Positions 43,979 to 53,022 of a stretch of DNA of 64,000 nt are shown one piece after another. A model generated the notes under the pieces. The model was not told the origin of the DNA. It saw only the letters and a list, made by a program, of their open reading frames with translations, and made no database searches. Numbering within the stretch: the stretch's first letter is position 1; each line of letters begins with the position of its first letter. Origin of the DNA: Propionibacteriaceae bacterium (GTDB lineage Bacteria > Actinomycetota > Actinomycetes > Propionibacteriales > Propionibacteriaceae); contig JAFKJK010000014.1 in the NCBI GenBank assembly GCA_017306015.1, forward strand, positions 1-64,000, read 5' to 3'. Both the position numbers and the translations under genes were made by a program.

Positions 43979-44467
43979 ATGAACGACCTCGGCAGGATCG
44001 CCGCGGCAGGGATCGCGCTGGCCGCCGGAACGAGTCTGGCCGGCTGCTCGATCAGTGACGCAGCGGCCCGTCCGGCCGGCCCGATCCCGACGCAGCCGGG
44101 AGCGGTCGTCGTGTACATCAACGAGTGCGGACTCGACCTGGTCTCGACGCCGCGCAGCCTGGCGCTGAGCTGCGCGGATGCGAGTCTCGCCTTGCACGGC
44201 CTGACCTGGACGGACTGGGGCTCCCCCGAGACGAAGGCAAGCGGCGAGGAGGTGGCTCGCTTCTGCTACCCGAACTGTGCGGCCGGCAAGGTGCGCAGCG
44301 TGTCGGTGACGGTGACCGCGTCCCAGTTGATGGTCGGACGAACCGCCTCGGCGTACACCCTGCTGACCGTGGTCCGTCACGGTGGCGCGTCGTCGGGCTT
44401 CCCCGCCCGTGAGGTGTTCTACCTCGACGGCCCGGACGCCAGGCACACGGGCGGACAGCGACGGTAG
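43979..44467 (+). CDS. Hypothetical lipoprotein
   Basis: A 162-residue secreted lipoprotein of unknown function. Signal MNDLGRIAAAGIALAAGTSLAGC ends in lipobox SLAGC with Cys23. The mature part has four Cys (YINECGLD, ALSCADAS, ARFCYPNCAAG) that could form two disulfides. ATG 43979 gives a standard-length signal; ATG 43934, behind GGGAGG, would add 15 residues. It lies 57 bases before the response-regulator gene and may be a sensor accessory of that two-component system, but this is inferred from position. Confidence 0.75.
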   Translation: MNDLGRIAAAGIALAAGTSLAGCSISDAAARPAGPIPTQPGAVVVYINECGLDLVSTPRSLALSCADASLALHGLTWTDWGSPETKASGEEVARFCYPNCAAGKVRSVSVTVTASQLMVGRTASAYTLLTVVRHGGASSGFPAREVFYLDGPDARHTGGQRR

Positions 44468-44523
44468 GGGTGGCAGCGAGCCTGGACCCCTGCGGCTCCC
44501 ACCCGGCGAGTAAGACTGGAGGC

Positions 44524-45195
44524 ATGGGAGATCCGGTGGTGCTGCTCGTCGAGGACGACGCGGATCTGCGGGTGACGACACGACTCGTCCTCCAGCCTCA
44601 CGGCTTCGACGTCGTCACCGCTGCCGACGGGATCGATGCCCTCGGCGTGCTCGACGAACGGCCCGTCGACGTGGCCGTGGTGGACGTGGTCATGCCCAGA
44701 ATGGACGGCATCACCCTGCTGCGACGGCTGCGGCAGTCGCCCACGCACGCGGAGTTGCCGGTGCTGCTGCTCACGGCGAGGGATCTGCCGAGCGACCAGG
44801 TCACCGGTCTGGACGCCGGTGCCGACGACTACCTCGGCAAGCCGTTCGACTCCGACGTCCTGGCTGCCCGGCTCCGGGCGCTGCTGCGCAGGTCCGGCCC
44901 GTCCGGGACCGACTGGGTCGACGTCGGCGACCTGCGCATCGACCGGGCCGGCATGGTGGTCGAGCGGACGGGTCGGCCGGTGGAACTGAGCGCGACCGAG
45001 TTCCGGCTGCTCGATGCGCTGCTCGACCACCCGGGACAGGTGCTCTCCCGCGAGCAGCTCCTGGAGCGGGTCTGGGGAAGCTCCTCCTGGGGCGAACCTC
45101 GGGTGGTGGACGTCAACGTCCAGCGCCTGCGCGCCAAGATCGGGGCGGAGAAGATCCTCACGCTCCGCGGCAGCGGCTACAAGCTGGTGCGATGA
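44524..45195 (+). CDS. Two-component response regulator (OmpR/PhoB type)
   Basis: A 223-residue response regulator. Receiver domain 4-118: acidic pocket EDDAD (10-14), phosphorylation site Asp54 in VAVVDVVMPRMDG, Thr in LLLTARD, Lys in YLGKPFD. C-terminal winged helix of the OmpR class: LSATEFRLLDALLDHPGQVLSREQLLERVWGSSSWGEPRVVDVNVQRLRAKIG and LRGSGYKLV. The stop overlaps the kinase start (ATGA). Confidence 0.95.
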   Translation: MGDPVVLLVEDDADLRVTTRLVLQPHGFDVVTAADGIDALGVLDERPVDVAVVDVVMPRMDGITLLRRLRQSPTHAELPVLLLTARDLPSDQVTGLDAGADDYLGKPFDSDVLAARLRALLRRSGPSGTDWVDVGDLRIDRAGMVVERTGRPVELSATEFRLLDALLDHPGQVLSREQLLERVWGSSSWGEPRVVDVNVQRLRAKIGAEKILTLRGSGYKLVR

Positions 45196-46451
45196 GCCGC
45201 GCGGCGATCCCGTGGTGGCGATCGCTGGGCGCGAAGATCGCGGCCGCCGTGGCCGGAGTCACCCTGGCCGTCGCGCTCCCACTCGGGGTCTACGTCGACC
45301 ACCAGTCGGCGGTGGACGCCCGGGAGCGGCTGCGCTCGGAGACCCTCAACCGATTGGACACGGCCAGCGCCCTGTTCCGCTCCTTCGGCCATCTCCGCTT
45401 CGCCGCGACGACGAACCCCACGCAGGTGCCGCCACAACTGCGTGACGTCCCGGTCGGCCGGCGGGAGACCTACTTCGACGGCAGCACCATGTGGGCGGCG
45501 GAGCGGCTCGCCGGGCACCCCATCCTGGCGGTGAGCCTCGGTGCGGTCTCCCTGATGGAGCAGCGCGCCGAACTCGAGCGGAGCCTGCTGATAGCGGGCC
45601 TGGCCGCGCTGGTGCTCGGTGCCGGTCTCGGCTGGGCCGCGGGATCCCGGCTCTCCCTGCGCGCCCGCCGCGGCGCCGCGGCAGCCCGCCGGATCGCGGC
45701 CTCCGAGCGGGGAGTGACCGCTGCGCAGCCGGGCGGCGACGAGGTCGCTGCGCTCACCGTGACCATCGACCAGCTCGCGGAGACGCTGAACCGGCGGATC
45801 GACCGCGAACAGGCCTTCACGGCCTACGCTGCCCACGAGCTGCGCACCCCGGTGACCGCGCTGGTCAGCGCGTCGGAACTGCTGACCGACAACGAGGTGG
45901 GCCGGCTGGTCCGCGGCCAGGTCGAGCGGCTGCGGGCGCTCGTGGAGGACCTGCTGGAGATCTCCAGGCTCGACGCCGGCACCCAGGCAGCGCTGGTCGT
46001 CGCCGACGCTGCCGACGCGGCGCGCGCGGCCGTCGCCGCGTCCGTGCTGAGCGACGTCGGTCTTCGTGCGGACGACAGCAGACCCGTCCTGGTGGAGCAA
46101 CGTCGTCTCGACAGGATCGTGGCCAATCTGGTCGGCAACGCCCTCCGGCACGGCCGTCGACCGGTGGTGCTCACCGTCTCCGGTGCGCTGGTCAGGGTGG
46201 ACGACGCCGGCCCCGGCTTCCCCGACTGGTTGCTGGACGGTGGGCCCCAGCGATTCCGCTCCGACGGCGTCACCCCCGGGCACGGCCTCGGACTCGCCAT
46301 CGCGGAGGCCCAGGCAGCGGTGATCGGCGCGCGGCTGGTGTTCTCGAACCGTCCCGGTGACGGAGCCGACCCGGGCGGGGGCAGGGTGGAACTCGTACTC
46401 GCCGAGCCGCCCGCAGGCGAGCCGGCGTCCGGCGAGGACGCGGTGGCGTAG
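45192..46451 (+). CDS. Two-component sensor histidine kinase
   Basis: A 419-residue HK with transmembrane helices at about 15-35 and 130-150, a small outer sensor domain of about 90 residues between, a HAMP linker, HisKA with FTAYAAHELRTPVTALVSASELL (phospho-His about 215), and HATPase: N-box RRLDRIVANLVGNALRHG, G1 VRVDDAGPGFP, G2 GHGLGLAIAEA. The outer domain is short and has no known sensor motif, so the signal is unknown. Coupled to the response regulator; the lipoprotein gene upstream may be related. Confidence 0.93.
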   Translation: MSRAAIPWWRSLGAKIAAAVAGVTLAVALPLGVYVDHQSAVDARERLRSETLNRLDTASALFRSFGHLRFAATTNPTQVPPQLRDVPVGRRETYFDGSTMWAAERLAGHPILAVSLGAVSLMEQRAELERSLLIAGLAALVLGAGLGWAAGSRLSLRARRGAAAARRIAASERGVTAAQPGGDEVAALTVTIDQLAETLNRRIDREQAFTAYAAHELRTPVTALVSASELLTDNEVGRLVRGQVERLRALVEDLLEISRLDAGTQAALVVADAADAARAAVAASVLSDVGLRADDSRPVLVEQRRLDRIVANLVGNALRHGRRPVVLTVSGALVRVDDAGPGFPDWLLDGGPQRFRSDGVTPGHGLGLAIAEAQAAVIGARLVFSNRPGDGADPGGGRVELVLAEPPAGEPASGEDAVA

Positions 46452-46461
46452 CCGACGTCTC

Positions 46462-46486
46462 TCGGCCCGACCGGACGGGTGGCCGA
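46462..46486. terminator. Hairpin between convergent hk and mntR
   Basis: TCGGCC (46462-46467) pairs with GGCCGA (46481-46486) around a GC-rich loop in the 35-base gap between the kinase gene (plus) and mntR (minus). It ends just before the mntR stop. Probably a shared terminator. Confidence 0.4.
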
Positions 46487-47146
46487 TCAGGCGAGGGGCG
46501 CCGAGAGCCGGACGGCCCGGCGTGCCTCCGCAGGGAGCTCGCAGGCCCGCCCGTCGACGAGCAGTTCCGGCCGGCGGGGGTCGAGCTCGACGCTGGCCCC
46601 GGGACGGACGCCGGCGGCAGCCAGTCGAGCGAGGAGGGACGGGTCCGCGTCCGAGATCCGGGCCACGAGGTACGTCCCGGCACCGGCCTCCTCGAGCTGG
46701 ACGGTCTCCGGCACGCCCACGTCGCCGGCGGGAGTGGGGATCGGGTCGCCGTGCGGGTCGCGCCGAGGGTGTCCCAGGAGGGCGTCGATGCGGGCCAGGA
46801 AGTCGTCGCTGACCGCGTGCTCGAGACGCTCGGCCTCGTCGTGCACCGCGTCCCAGGAGTAGCCGACGACCTCGACCAGGAACGTCTCCAGCAGCCGGTG
46901 CCGGCGCACCATCGCCACGGCCAGGCGACGGCCGAGCGCGGTGAGCTCCGCCGGGCGGTACGGCTGGTAGACGACCAGGCCCTGGGTCTCCAACCGGCGC
47001 AGCGTCACCGAGACGTTCGCCGCCGTGGTGGCGAACCGGGCTGCCAGCGCCTTGGTCGTGATCGGCGGCCCGCCCCACTCGGCCGCCGACCAGATCACCT
47101 TCAGGTAGTCCTGGGCGACCGGCGTCAGCTCGTCGACGTCCGTCAT
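46487..47146 (-). CDS. mntR: DtxR/MntR family metal-dependent regulator
   Basis: A 219-residue DtxR family repressor with three domains: winged helix (YLKVIWSAAEWGGPPITTKALAARFATTAANVSVTLRRLETQGLVVYQPYRPAELTALG), metal-binding dimerisation domain (RRHRLLETFLVEVVGYSWDAVHDEAERLEHAVSDDFLARIDALLGHPRRDPHGDPIP), and a C-terminal SH3-like part. Overlaps the mntH stop (ATGA), so it is the second gene of the mntH-mntR operon, and it should bind the operator at 48400-48417 with Mn2+. The choice of MntR rather than iron-type DtxR follows from the neighbour. Confidence 0.88.
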   Translation of the reverse strand: MTDVDELTPVAQDYLKVIWSAAEWGGPPITTKALAARFATTAANVSVTLRRLETQGLVVYQPYRPAELTALGRRLAVAMVRRHRLLETFLVEVVGYSWDAVHDEAERLEHAVSDDFLARIDALLGHPRRDPHGDPIPTPAGDVGVPETVQLEEAGAGTYLVARISDADPSLLARLAAAGVRPGASVELDPRRPELLVDGRACELPAEARRAVRLSAPLA

Positions 47147-48396
47147 GCCGTCCCGCTCGCCGTCAGGATGATCAGGGCGACGTTCAGCGCGACGATCAGG
47201 ACGACCGCTGCCCAGGCGAGCACCCGCAGCAGCGGACGGTTGGCGAGCCCGCCCATCACCGTCCGCCGGGAGGTCAGCCAGACCAGCGGCACCAGTGCGA
47301 ACGGGATGCCGAAGCTCAGCAGCACCTGGCTGAGCACCAGCGCCCAGGTCGGGTTGACGCCCAGAGCCAGCACGACCAGCGCGGGGACGAGGGTGATCAG
47401 CCGGAGCACGGGCAGCGGGATGCGGACTCGCAGCAACCCGGACGTGATCGCGGCGCCGGCGTACGAGCCGACGGACGTGGACGCCAGTCCCGACGCGAGC
47501 AGGCCGATCGCGAACAACACCCCGACCGCGGGGCCGAGCGTGCCGGCGATCGCGGCGTGCGCGCCCTCGATCGAGTCCGTCGCGGCGCCGCCCTGGAGGC
47601 TGCCGGCGGCCAGCAGCAGCATGGCGATGTTCACCGCTCCCGCGACGAGCATCGAGGTGGCCACGTCCCACCGGGTCGCGCGCAGCAGCCGCGGAAGGCT
47701 CGCCGGGCTGGAGCGGTGCCGGTCCCGGGCCAGCGCGGAGTGGACGTAGATCGCGTGCGGCATCACGGTGGCGCCGAGCATGGATGCGGCGAGCAGCACC
47801 GACTCCGTCCCGTCGAAGCGGGGGACGAGCCCTCCGACAGCCTGCGGCCAGGACACCCCGGACACGAACAGCCCTGCGGTGAAGCCGACGGCGATGACCA
47901 GCAGCAGGCCCATCACCACGAACTCGAACGGGCGCTGGCCGCGTCGGCTCTGGACGGTGAGCAGCAGCATCGACACCGCGCCGACCACGACACCGCCGGC
48001 CAGCAGCGGCAGCCCGAACAGGATGTGCAGCGCGATCGCCCCGCCGAGCACCTCGGCCAGGTCGGTGGCCACCGCAACCAGTTCGGCCTGCACCCAGAAC
48101 GCGATCCGTCCGCCCCTGCCGAGGCGATCCCCGATGAGCTGCGGCAGGCTCTGGGACGTGACCAGCCCGAGCTTCGCCGACAGGTACTGCACGATCAGCG
48201 CCACGGAGTTGGCGACCACGAGCACCCAGACGAGCAGGTATCCGTACCGCGAGCCGGCCGTCAGGTTCGCCGCGACGTTCCCGGGGTCGACGTAGGCGAT
48301 CGCCGCAACGAACGCCGGCCCCCACAGCCAGGCGAACCGTCGCTGCCCACGCGGCTCAGCCGTCACCTCACCGACCTGGGCGGTCACTTCTCCCAC
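47143..48396 (-). CDS. mntH: Nramp family divalent metal transporter MntH
   Basis: A 417-residue proton-coupled Mn2+ (and Fe2+) importer: 11 or so transmembrane helices, with the metal-binding motif AIAYVDPGNVAANL in helix 1 (Asp-Pro-Gly-Asn, residues 37-40), AELVAVATDLAEVLGGAIAL in helix 3, and MLGATVMPHAIYVHSAL in helix 6 (Met-Pro-His). The GTG start lies only 3 bases after the operator, which means a very short leader. First gene of the mntH-mntR operon. Confidence 0.93.
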   Translation of the reverse strand: MGEVTAQVGEVTAEPRGQRRFAWLWGPAFVAAIAYVDPGNVAANLTAGSRYGYLLVWVLVVANSVALIVQYLSAKLGLVTSQSLPQLIGDRLGRGGRIAFWVQAELVAVATDLAEVLGGAIALHILFGLPLLAGGVVVGAVSMLLLTVQSRRGQRPFEFVVMGLLLVIAVGFTAGLFVSGVSWPQAVGGLVPRFDGTESVLLAASMLGATVMPHAIYVHSALARDRHRSSPASLPRLLRATRWDVATSMLVAGAVNIAMLLLAAGSLQGGAATDSIEGAHAAIAGTLGPAVGVLFAIGLLASGLASTSVGSYAGAAITSGLLRVRIPLPVLRLITLVPALVVLALGVNPTWALVLSQVLLSFGIPFALVPLVWLTSRRTVMGGLANRPLLRVLAWAAVVLIVALNVALIILTASGTA

Positions 48397-48399
48397 AAG

Positions 48400-48417
48400 A
48401 GTTAATGTACCTTAACT
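48400..48417 (-). promoter_or_regulatory. MntR-type operator in front of mntH
   Basis: AGTTAATGTACCTTAACT is an inverted repeat with perfect 6-bp arms AGTTAA/TTAACT around TGTACC, in the middle of GC-rich DNA, directly upstream of the mntH start. The size and TTAA-centred arms agree with DtxR/MntR family boxes. It must overlap the promoter. Confidence 0.8.
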
Positions 48418-48449
48418 TCCTGAGGGCCACCCGCCGTCCCCACCGAGTT

Positions 48450-48509
48450 CGCTCCCGAAAGGGACGTTCGCTCCCGATGATTCGGGAGCGAACGTCCCTT
48501 TCGGGAGCG
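48450..48509. repeat. Perfect 28-bp inverted repeat
   Basis: Arms 48450-48477 and 48482-48509 are perfectly complementary across 28 bases with a TGAT loop. Each arm itself contains a pair of CGCTCCCGA blocks, so shorter alternative hairpins exist. It lies behind the minus-strand GH1-GH3 gene (ends 48561) and could end that transcript. Its length and internal repetition also fit a mobile palindromic element. Confidence 0.9.
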
Positions 48510-48560
48510 TTTGTGGGGGGAGGGGAAGAGAGAGAGGGGACGGCCCGGCGGGGTGGCGTC

Positions 48561-51500
48561 TCAGCCGGCCGTGCTGGCGGCGTTCACCTCGTCCAGGACG
48601 GACTGCAGGTCGGCCTGGGTACGGCCGGAGAAGCCGGCGAAGGTGGACAGCGGGATGCTGGCCAGCATCTTCAACATCTCCTCGTCACCACCGAAGGCCT
48701 GCTCGACGACCGGGCCGAGCTGCTCGGCGAACGCCGGGACGGCCAGGGCCTCGCCGAGGGTCGACATCATCGTCAGCGGACGGACCGGCTCGTTGCCGGC
48801 CACATCGACCGACGCGCTGAGTCGCAGGTCACGGCTGGACGCTCCGACCGCCACCGTATAGCTGCCGCTCTCCACGACCCACGCGTGGTCGCGGACGCTC
48901 CAGTACGCCAGGTCGTCCCGCGCGATGGCGATCTCGACCCGAGAGGCCTCCCCCGGCTCCAGCCGGACGGACGCGAAGCCCTTCAACTCGCTCGGCACCC
49001 GGACGACCGACGAGGCGTCCACCGCGACGTACGCCTGGACGATCTCGCGACCGGCCCGCTCCCCGGTGTTGGTCACGGTGACGCCGACCGACAATCCGTC
49101 AGGGCCCGTCTCCACCGACAACTCCGAGTACTCGAACGTGGTGTAGCTGAGCCCGTGGCCGAACGGGAACGACACCTCCAGCCCGCGGGCGTCGTAGCCG
49201 CGGTAGCCGACGAACAGCCCCTCGCCGTAGATCACTCCGTTGTCGTCACCGGGGAAGTGCGTGAAGCTCGGCACGTCCTCCAGCCGGACGGGGATCGTCT
49301 CGGTGAGCTTGCCGGACGGGTTCGCGACCCCGAAGAGCACGTCGGCGGCCGCCGGCCCTCCGGCCTGGCCGCCGAGCCAGACCTCGACGATCGCCCGCAC
49401 CCGGTCGGCGAAGCCGGACACCTGCACCGACGAGCCGTTCGACAGCACCACCACGACGTTGGTATTCACCTCGAGGATCGCATCCAGCACCGCCAGCTGC
49501 TCGGCCGGGAGCAGCAGCGTGTCCCGGTCGTAGCCCTCCGACTCGTGCGCCTCCCCGAGCCCGAGGAACGCCAGCACGACCTCCGCGTCCCGGGCCACCG
49601 CGACCGCGTCCTCGACGGCGGTCTCGGGCAGTTCCTGGCCGGGAGCGGTGGTGAACCCGGGCGCGAACGGGACCTCGTGCCCGACCAGGGCGTTGATCGC
49701 GTCCAGGGCGTTGTCCAGCCGGGTCGGGTTCACCCGGGACGAGCCGGCGCCCTGGTAGCGCGGCGTCCGGGCGAATTCCCCGACGACCGCCACCCTGGCC
49801 CCGGGTGCCAGCGGCAGCAGGCCGTCATTGGCCAGCAGCACGATCGACTCCTCCGCCGCCCGACGGGCCAGCGCGTGGTGCGCATCGACGTCGAAGCTGT
49901 CCGGAGCCCGCTCGAACGAGGCGACGGCCCGACGCAGCACCCTCTCGATCCGGGTGTACGCGGTGTCGATGGTGGCCTCGCCGATCCGTCCCTCCGCCAG
50001 CGCCGCCGTCACCCCGGCCTCGTGCTCGGGGTTGGCCGGCATCTCCAGATCCAGCCCGGCCTGCAGGGACGCGACCCGGTCGTGCACCGCGCCCCAGTCG
50101 GAGACCACCAGGCCCTCGAAACCCCACTCACCCCGCAGGACGTCGGTGAGCAGCCACCGGTTCTCGCTGGCGAACGTGCCGTTGATCCGGTTGTAGGAGC
50201 ACATCACCGTCCACGGGTGGGCCTCGGTGACGACCCGGTGGAAGCCGCGCAGGTAGATCTCCCGCAGCGTCCGTTCGTCGACGACGGAGTCGCGCCGCAT
50301 CCGGTCGGTCTCCTGGTTGTTGGCCGCGAAGTGCTTCACCGACGTGCCGACACCCTTGTTCTGGACGCCTCTGACCAGGGCGGACGCCAGGACGCCCGAC
50401 ACCAGCGGGTCCTCGGAGAAGTACTCGAAGTTGCGTCCGCACAGCGGCGAGCGCTTGATGTTGAGGCCCGGGCCCAGCAGGACGCCGACCCGCTCGACCA
50501 GGCACTCGATGCCGAGCGCCTCGCCGACCTCGGTGAGCAGGTCCGGGTCCCACGTCGACGCCAGGCCGACGGCCGGCGGGAAGCAGGTGGCCGGGACGGA
50601 CTCGTTGATCCCCACGATGTCCGCGGCGGCACCGGCCTGCTTGCGCAGCCCATGCGGGCCGTCGGTGATCATCACCGACGGCAGCTCCGCCTCGTCGACG
50701 GCCTGGGTGTGCCAGAAGTCCAGGCCGCCGGTGAGCGCCACCTTGGCCGACAGCGACACCCTCGACGCCGGAGTGTCACCGGTCAGGGTCTCCCCGGCGA
50801 CCGGCTCGGCCGGGACCACGCCGGTGCGGGCGACCCCGGAATACCAGTGCGCGCTGGCCTTCGGGACGCGGTTGAGGTCGGCGTCCATGGCGACGATCCC
50901 GAACTTCTTGCTGTAGCCGAAGGACCACTCAAAGTTGTCGATCAGCGACCAGACCAGGTAGCCGCGGACGTCCACGCCGGCGGTCAGTGCGTCGTGGACG
51001 GCGGCCAGGTGACGGCGCAGGTAGTCGAGCCGGGTCGCGGTGTCGTCGACGTACCCGGTCTCGTCCGGCGACTCGTCGTAGGCCGCGCCGTTCTCGGTGA
51101 CCACCAGGCCGGTGCCGGAGTCGGCGGTGTAGTCCTGGTGGAACCGGGTGAGCAGCCGGGTCAGTCCCGCCGGGTCGACCTCCCAGCCCATCGCCGTCGT
51201 CGGCAGGTCGCGCAGCACCTGGACGGCATTCGGGGCGGTCACGTGCGGTGTCGGCGCGTCGCTCGGGTCGCCGGCCCGGAAGACGTTAGTGGTGTAGTAG
51301 TTCACCCCGAGCACGTCGATGGGGCTGCTGATCGCCTCCAGGTCGCCGTCGGCCACCAGGTCGTCGGGGAAGTGCTCGCCGAGGTCGGCGACGACGTCGG
51401 CCGGATAGCGGCCCTTGAAGATCGGGTCGGCGAAGTACCGGTTGAGCGTCCCGTCGATCCGGCGGGCCACGTCCACGTCGGCGGGATCGTCGCTGGCCGG

Positions 51501-52172
51501 CATCACCGGCGTGAGGTTGAGGCTGATCCCCAGCGTCGCCGTCGGGTCCGCCTCCCGCAGAGCCTGCACGGCCCACCCGTGGCCGAGCAGCAGGTGGTGG
51601 GCGGCGCGGACCGCCGCGGTCGCGTCGGTCGTCCCGGGTGCATGGACGCCGGCGGCGTAGGACAGGAACGACGAGCACCACGGCTCGTTCAGCGTCGTCC
51701 AGATCCGGACGCGGTCAGCGAGCCGGGCGTGCACCGTCCGGGCGTAGTCGACGAAGCGCTGGGCGGTGTCGCGGTTCGTCCAGCCGCCCTCGATGGACGC
51801 CGGCAGGTCCCAGTGGTACAGGGTCAGCCAGGGGGTGATGTCGCGGGCGAGCAGCTCGTCGACCAGCCGGGAGTAGAAGTCCATGCCCGGCTCGTTCACC
51901 CGGTCACCGTCCAGCACCCGCGGCCAGCTGATCGAGAACCGGTAGGTGGTCAGCCCGAGGTCGGCCATCAACTGCACGTCGGAGGGCATGCGGTGGTAGT
52001 GGTCGCAGGCCAGCGTCCCGTCGTCGCCGTTCGCGACCCGGCCCGGCTCGCGGCAGAAGACGTCCCAGATCGAGTCGCGCTTGCCGTCCTCGGCCGCTGC
52101 ACCCTCGATCTGGAACGCCGCGGTGGCCGCGCCGAGGTGGAAGCCTTCCGGGAACTGCCGTGCCGCTGCCAT
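48561..52172 (-). CDS. GH1-GH3 fused double beta-glycosidase
   Basis: A 1203-residue protein made of two complete glycoside hydrolases. Residues 1-450 are GH1: FHLGAATAAFQIEGA, acid/base Glu163 in TTLNEPWCSS, nucleophile Glu360 in LVVTENGAAYDES, and VWSLIDNFEWSFGYSKKFG. Residues about 465-1203 are GH3: TDGPHGLRKQ, KHFAANNQETDR, nucleophile Asp692 in LVVSDWGAVHD, then the alpha/beta sandwich, and a fibronectin-III-like domain (SYTTFEYSELSVETG, VTVTNTGERAGREIVQAYV) with a helical tail. No signal peptide, so it acts on imported oligosaccharides. One frame throughout with no stop or frameshift. Last gene of the minus-strand importer cluster. Confidence 0.95.
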   Translation of the reverse strand: MAAARQFPEGFHLGAATAAFQIEGAAAEDGKRDSIWDVFCREPGRVANGDDGTLACDHYHRMPSDVQLMADLGLTTYRFSISWPRVLDGDRVNEPGMDFYSRLVDELLARDITPWLTLYHWDLPASIEGGWTNRDTAQRFVDYARTVHARLADRVRIWTTLNEPWCSSFLSYAAGVHAPGTTDATAAVRAAHHLLLGHGWAVQALREADPTATLGISLNLTPVMPASDDPADVDVARRIDGTLNRYFADPIFKGRYPADVVADLGEHFPDDLVADGDLEAISSPIDVLGVNYYTTNVFRAGDPSDAPTPHVTAPNAVQVLRDLPTTAMGWEVDPAGLTRLLTRFHQDYTADSGTGLVVTENGAAYDESPDETGYVDDTATRLDYLRRHLAAVHDALTAGVDVRGYLVWSLIDNFEWSFGYSKKFGIVAMDADLNRVPKASAHWYSGVARTGVVPAEPVAGETLTGDTPASRVSLSAKVALTGGLDFWHTQAVDEAELPSVMITDGPHGLRKQAGAAADIVGINESVPATCFPPAVGLASTWDPDLLTEVGEALGIECLVERVGVLLGPGLNIKRSPLCGRNFEYFSEDPLVSGVLASALVRGVQNKGVGTSVKHFAANNQETDRMRRDSVVDERTLREIYLRGFHRVVTEAHPWTVMCSYNRINGTFASENRWLLTDVLRGEWGFEGLVVSDWGAVHDRVASLQAGLDLEMPANPEHEAGVTAALAEGRIGEATIDTAYTRIERVLRRAVASFERAPDSFDVDAHHALARRAAEESIVLLANDGLLPLAPGARVAVVGEFARTPRYQGAGSSRVNPTRLDNALDAINALVGHEVPFAPGFTTAPGQELPETAVEDAVAVARDAEVVLAFLGLGEAHESEGYDRDTLLLPAEQLAVLDAILEVNTNVVVVLSNGSSVQVSGFADRVRAIVEVWLGGQAGGPAAADVLFGVANPSGKLTETIPVRLEDVPSFTHFPGDDNGVIYGEGLFVGYRGYDARGLEVSFPFGHGLSYTTFEYSELSVETGPDGLSVGVTVTNTGERAGREIVQAYVAVDASSVVRVPSELKGFASVRLEPGEASRVEIAIARDDLAYWSVRDHAWVVESGSYTVAVGASSRDLRLSASVDVAGNEPVRPLTMMSTLGEALAVPAFAEQLGPVVEQAFGGDEEMLKMLASIPLSTFAGFSGRTQADLQSVLDEVNAASTAG

Positions 52173-52209
52173 CGATGTCTCCCTGACTATGGAATTCGAT
52201 GAGTGCAGA

Positions 52210-53022
52210 CTACCGGCGACTCTTCAGGCTTCCCTTCAGATCGGGGACGTCGGCAAGCAGCCGTTTCGTGTAGTCGTTCTGCGGAGAGAAGATCACCTGG
52301 TCGGTCGTGCCGCGCTCGACGACGAGCCCGTGCTCCATCACCACCACCTCGTCGGCGAGGTAGCACGCCTGGCCGATGTCGTGGGTGATGAACAGCACCG
52401 TCAGGCCGAGTTCGCGACGCAGGTCGGTGAGCACGTTGAGGACGCTGACCCGCAGCGAGGCGTCCAGCATGGACGTGGCCTCGTCGGCGAGGAGCACCTT
52501 CGGGTTCATCATCAGGGCCCGCGCGACCATGACCCGCTGGCGTTGGCCACCGGAGAGCTGGTGGGGGTACTTGCGGAGGGCGTCGGCCGGCTTCAGTCCG
52601 ACGTAGCCGAGGCAGCGTTCGATCAGTTCGTCGTTGCTCTCCGCGCTCGAGTCGGCGAGCTTGAGGCTGCGGGATAGCATGTTGCCCACGGTGAAGAACT
52701 GGTTGAACGACGCGAACGGGTCCTGGAAGACGGCCTGGACGTCGCGCCAGTAGGCCCGCAGTTGCCTGCCGGAGATGTTGGTGACGTCCTTGCCGAGATA
52801 GGTGATGGTGCCGGAGGTGACCGGCATCAGCCGCAGCAGCATCCTGGCCAGGGTCGACTTGCCGGAACCCGACTCGCCGACCACCGCGAGCACCTTGCCG
52901 GCGTGGAAGTCCACGCTGACGTCGTCGACGGCGGTGATGTGGCCACCGGCCACCCGGAACTGCTTGGTGACGTGCTGGGCGGACAGGACCGGCCCCAGCA
53001 CCGGGGTCTCGTTCGCGCTCAT
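52210..53022 (-). CDS. Oligopeptide-type ABC importer ATPase (OppF-like)
   Basis: A 270-residue ATPase: Walker A GESGSGKST, Q-loop VFQDPFASFNQFF, signature LSGGQRQRVMVARAL, Walker B VLLADEATSMLDASLR, H-loop FITHDIGQA. Second ATPase of an Opp/Dpp-type importer; it lacks the C-terminal oligopeptide extension seen in its partner. ATG overlaps the oppD-type stop. Lies between that gene and the GH1-GH3 gene, so its cargo is probably an oligosaccharide. Confidence 0.93.
   Translation of the reverse strand: MSANETPVLGPVLSAQHVTKQFRVAGGHITAVDDVSVDFHAGKVLAVVGESGSGKSTLARMLLRLMPVTSGTITYLGKDVTNISGRQLRAYWRDVQAVFQDPFASFNQFFTVGNMLSRSLKLADSSAESNDELIERCLGYVGLKPADALRKYPHQLSGGQRQRVMVARALMMNPKVLLADEATSMLDASLRVSVLNVLTDLRRELGLTVLFITHDIGQACYLADEVVVMEHGLVVERGTTDQVIFSPQNDYTKRLLADVPDLKGSLKSRR

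Noticed and set aside
48405..52202. Open frame of about 1265 codons on the plus strand opposite the GH1-GH3 gene
   Set aside because: It is a high-GC mirror frame: Arg/His/Val-rich with no motif, while the minus-strand frame has two complete catalytic domains.
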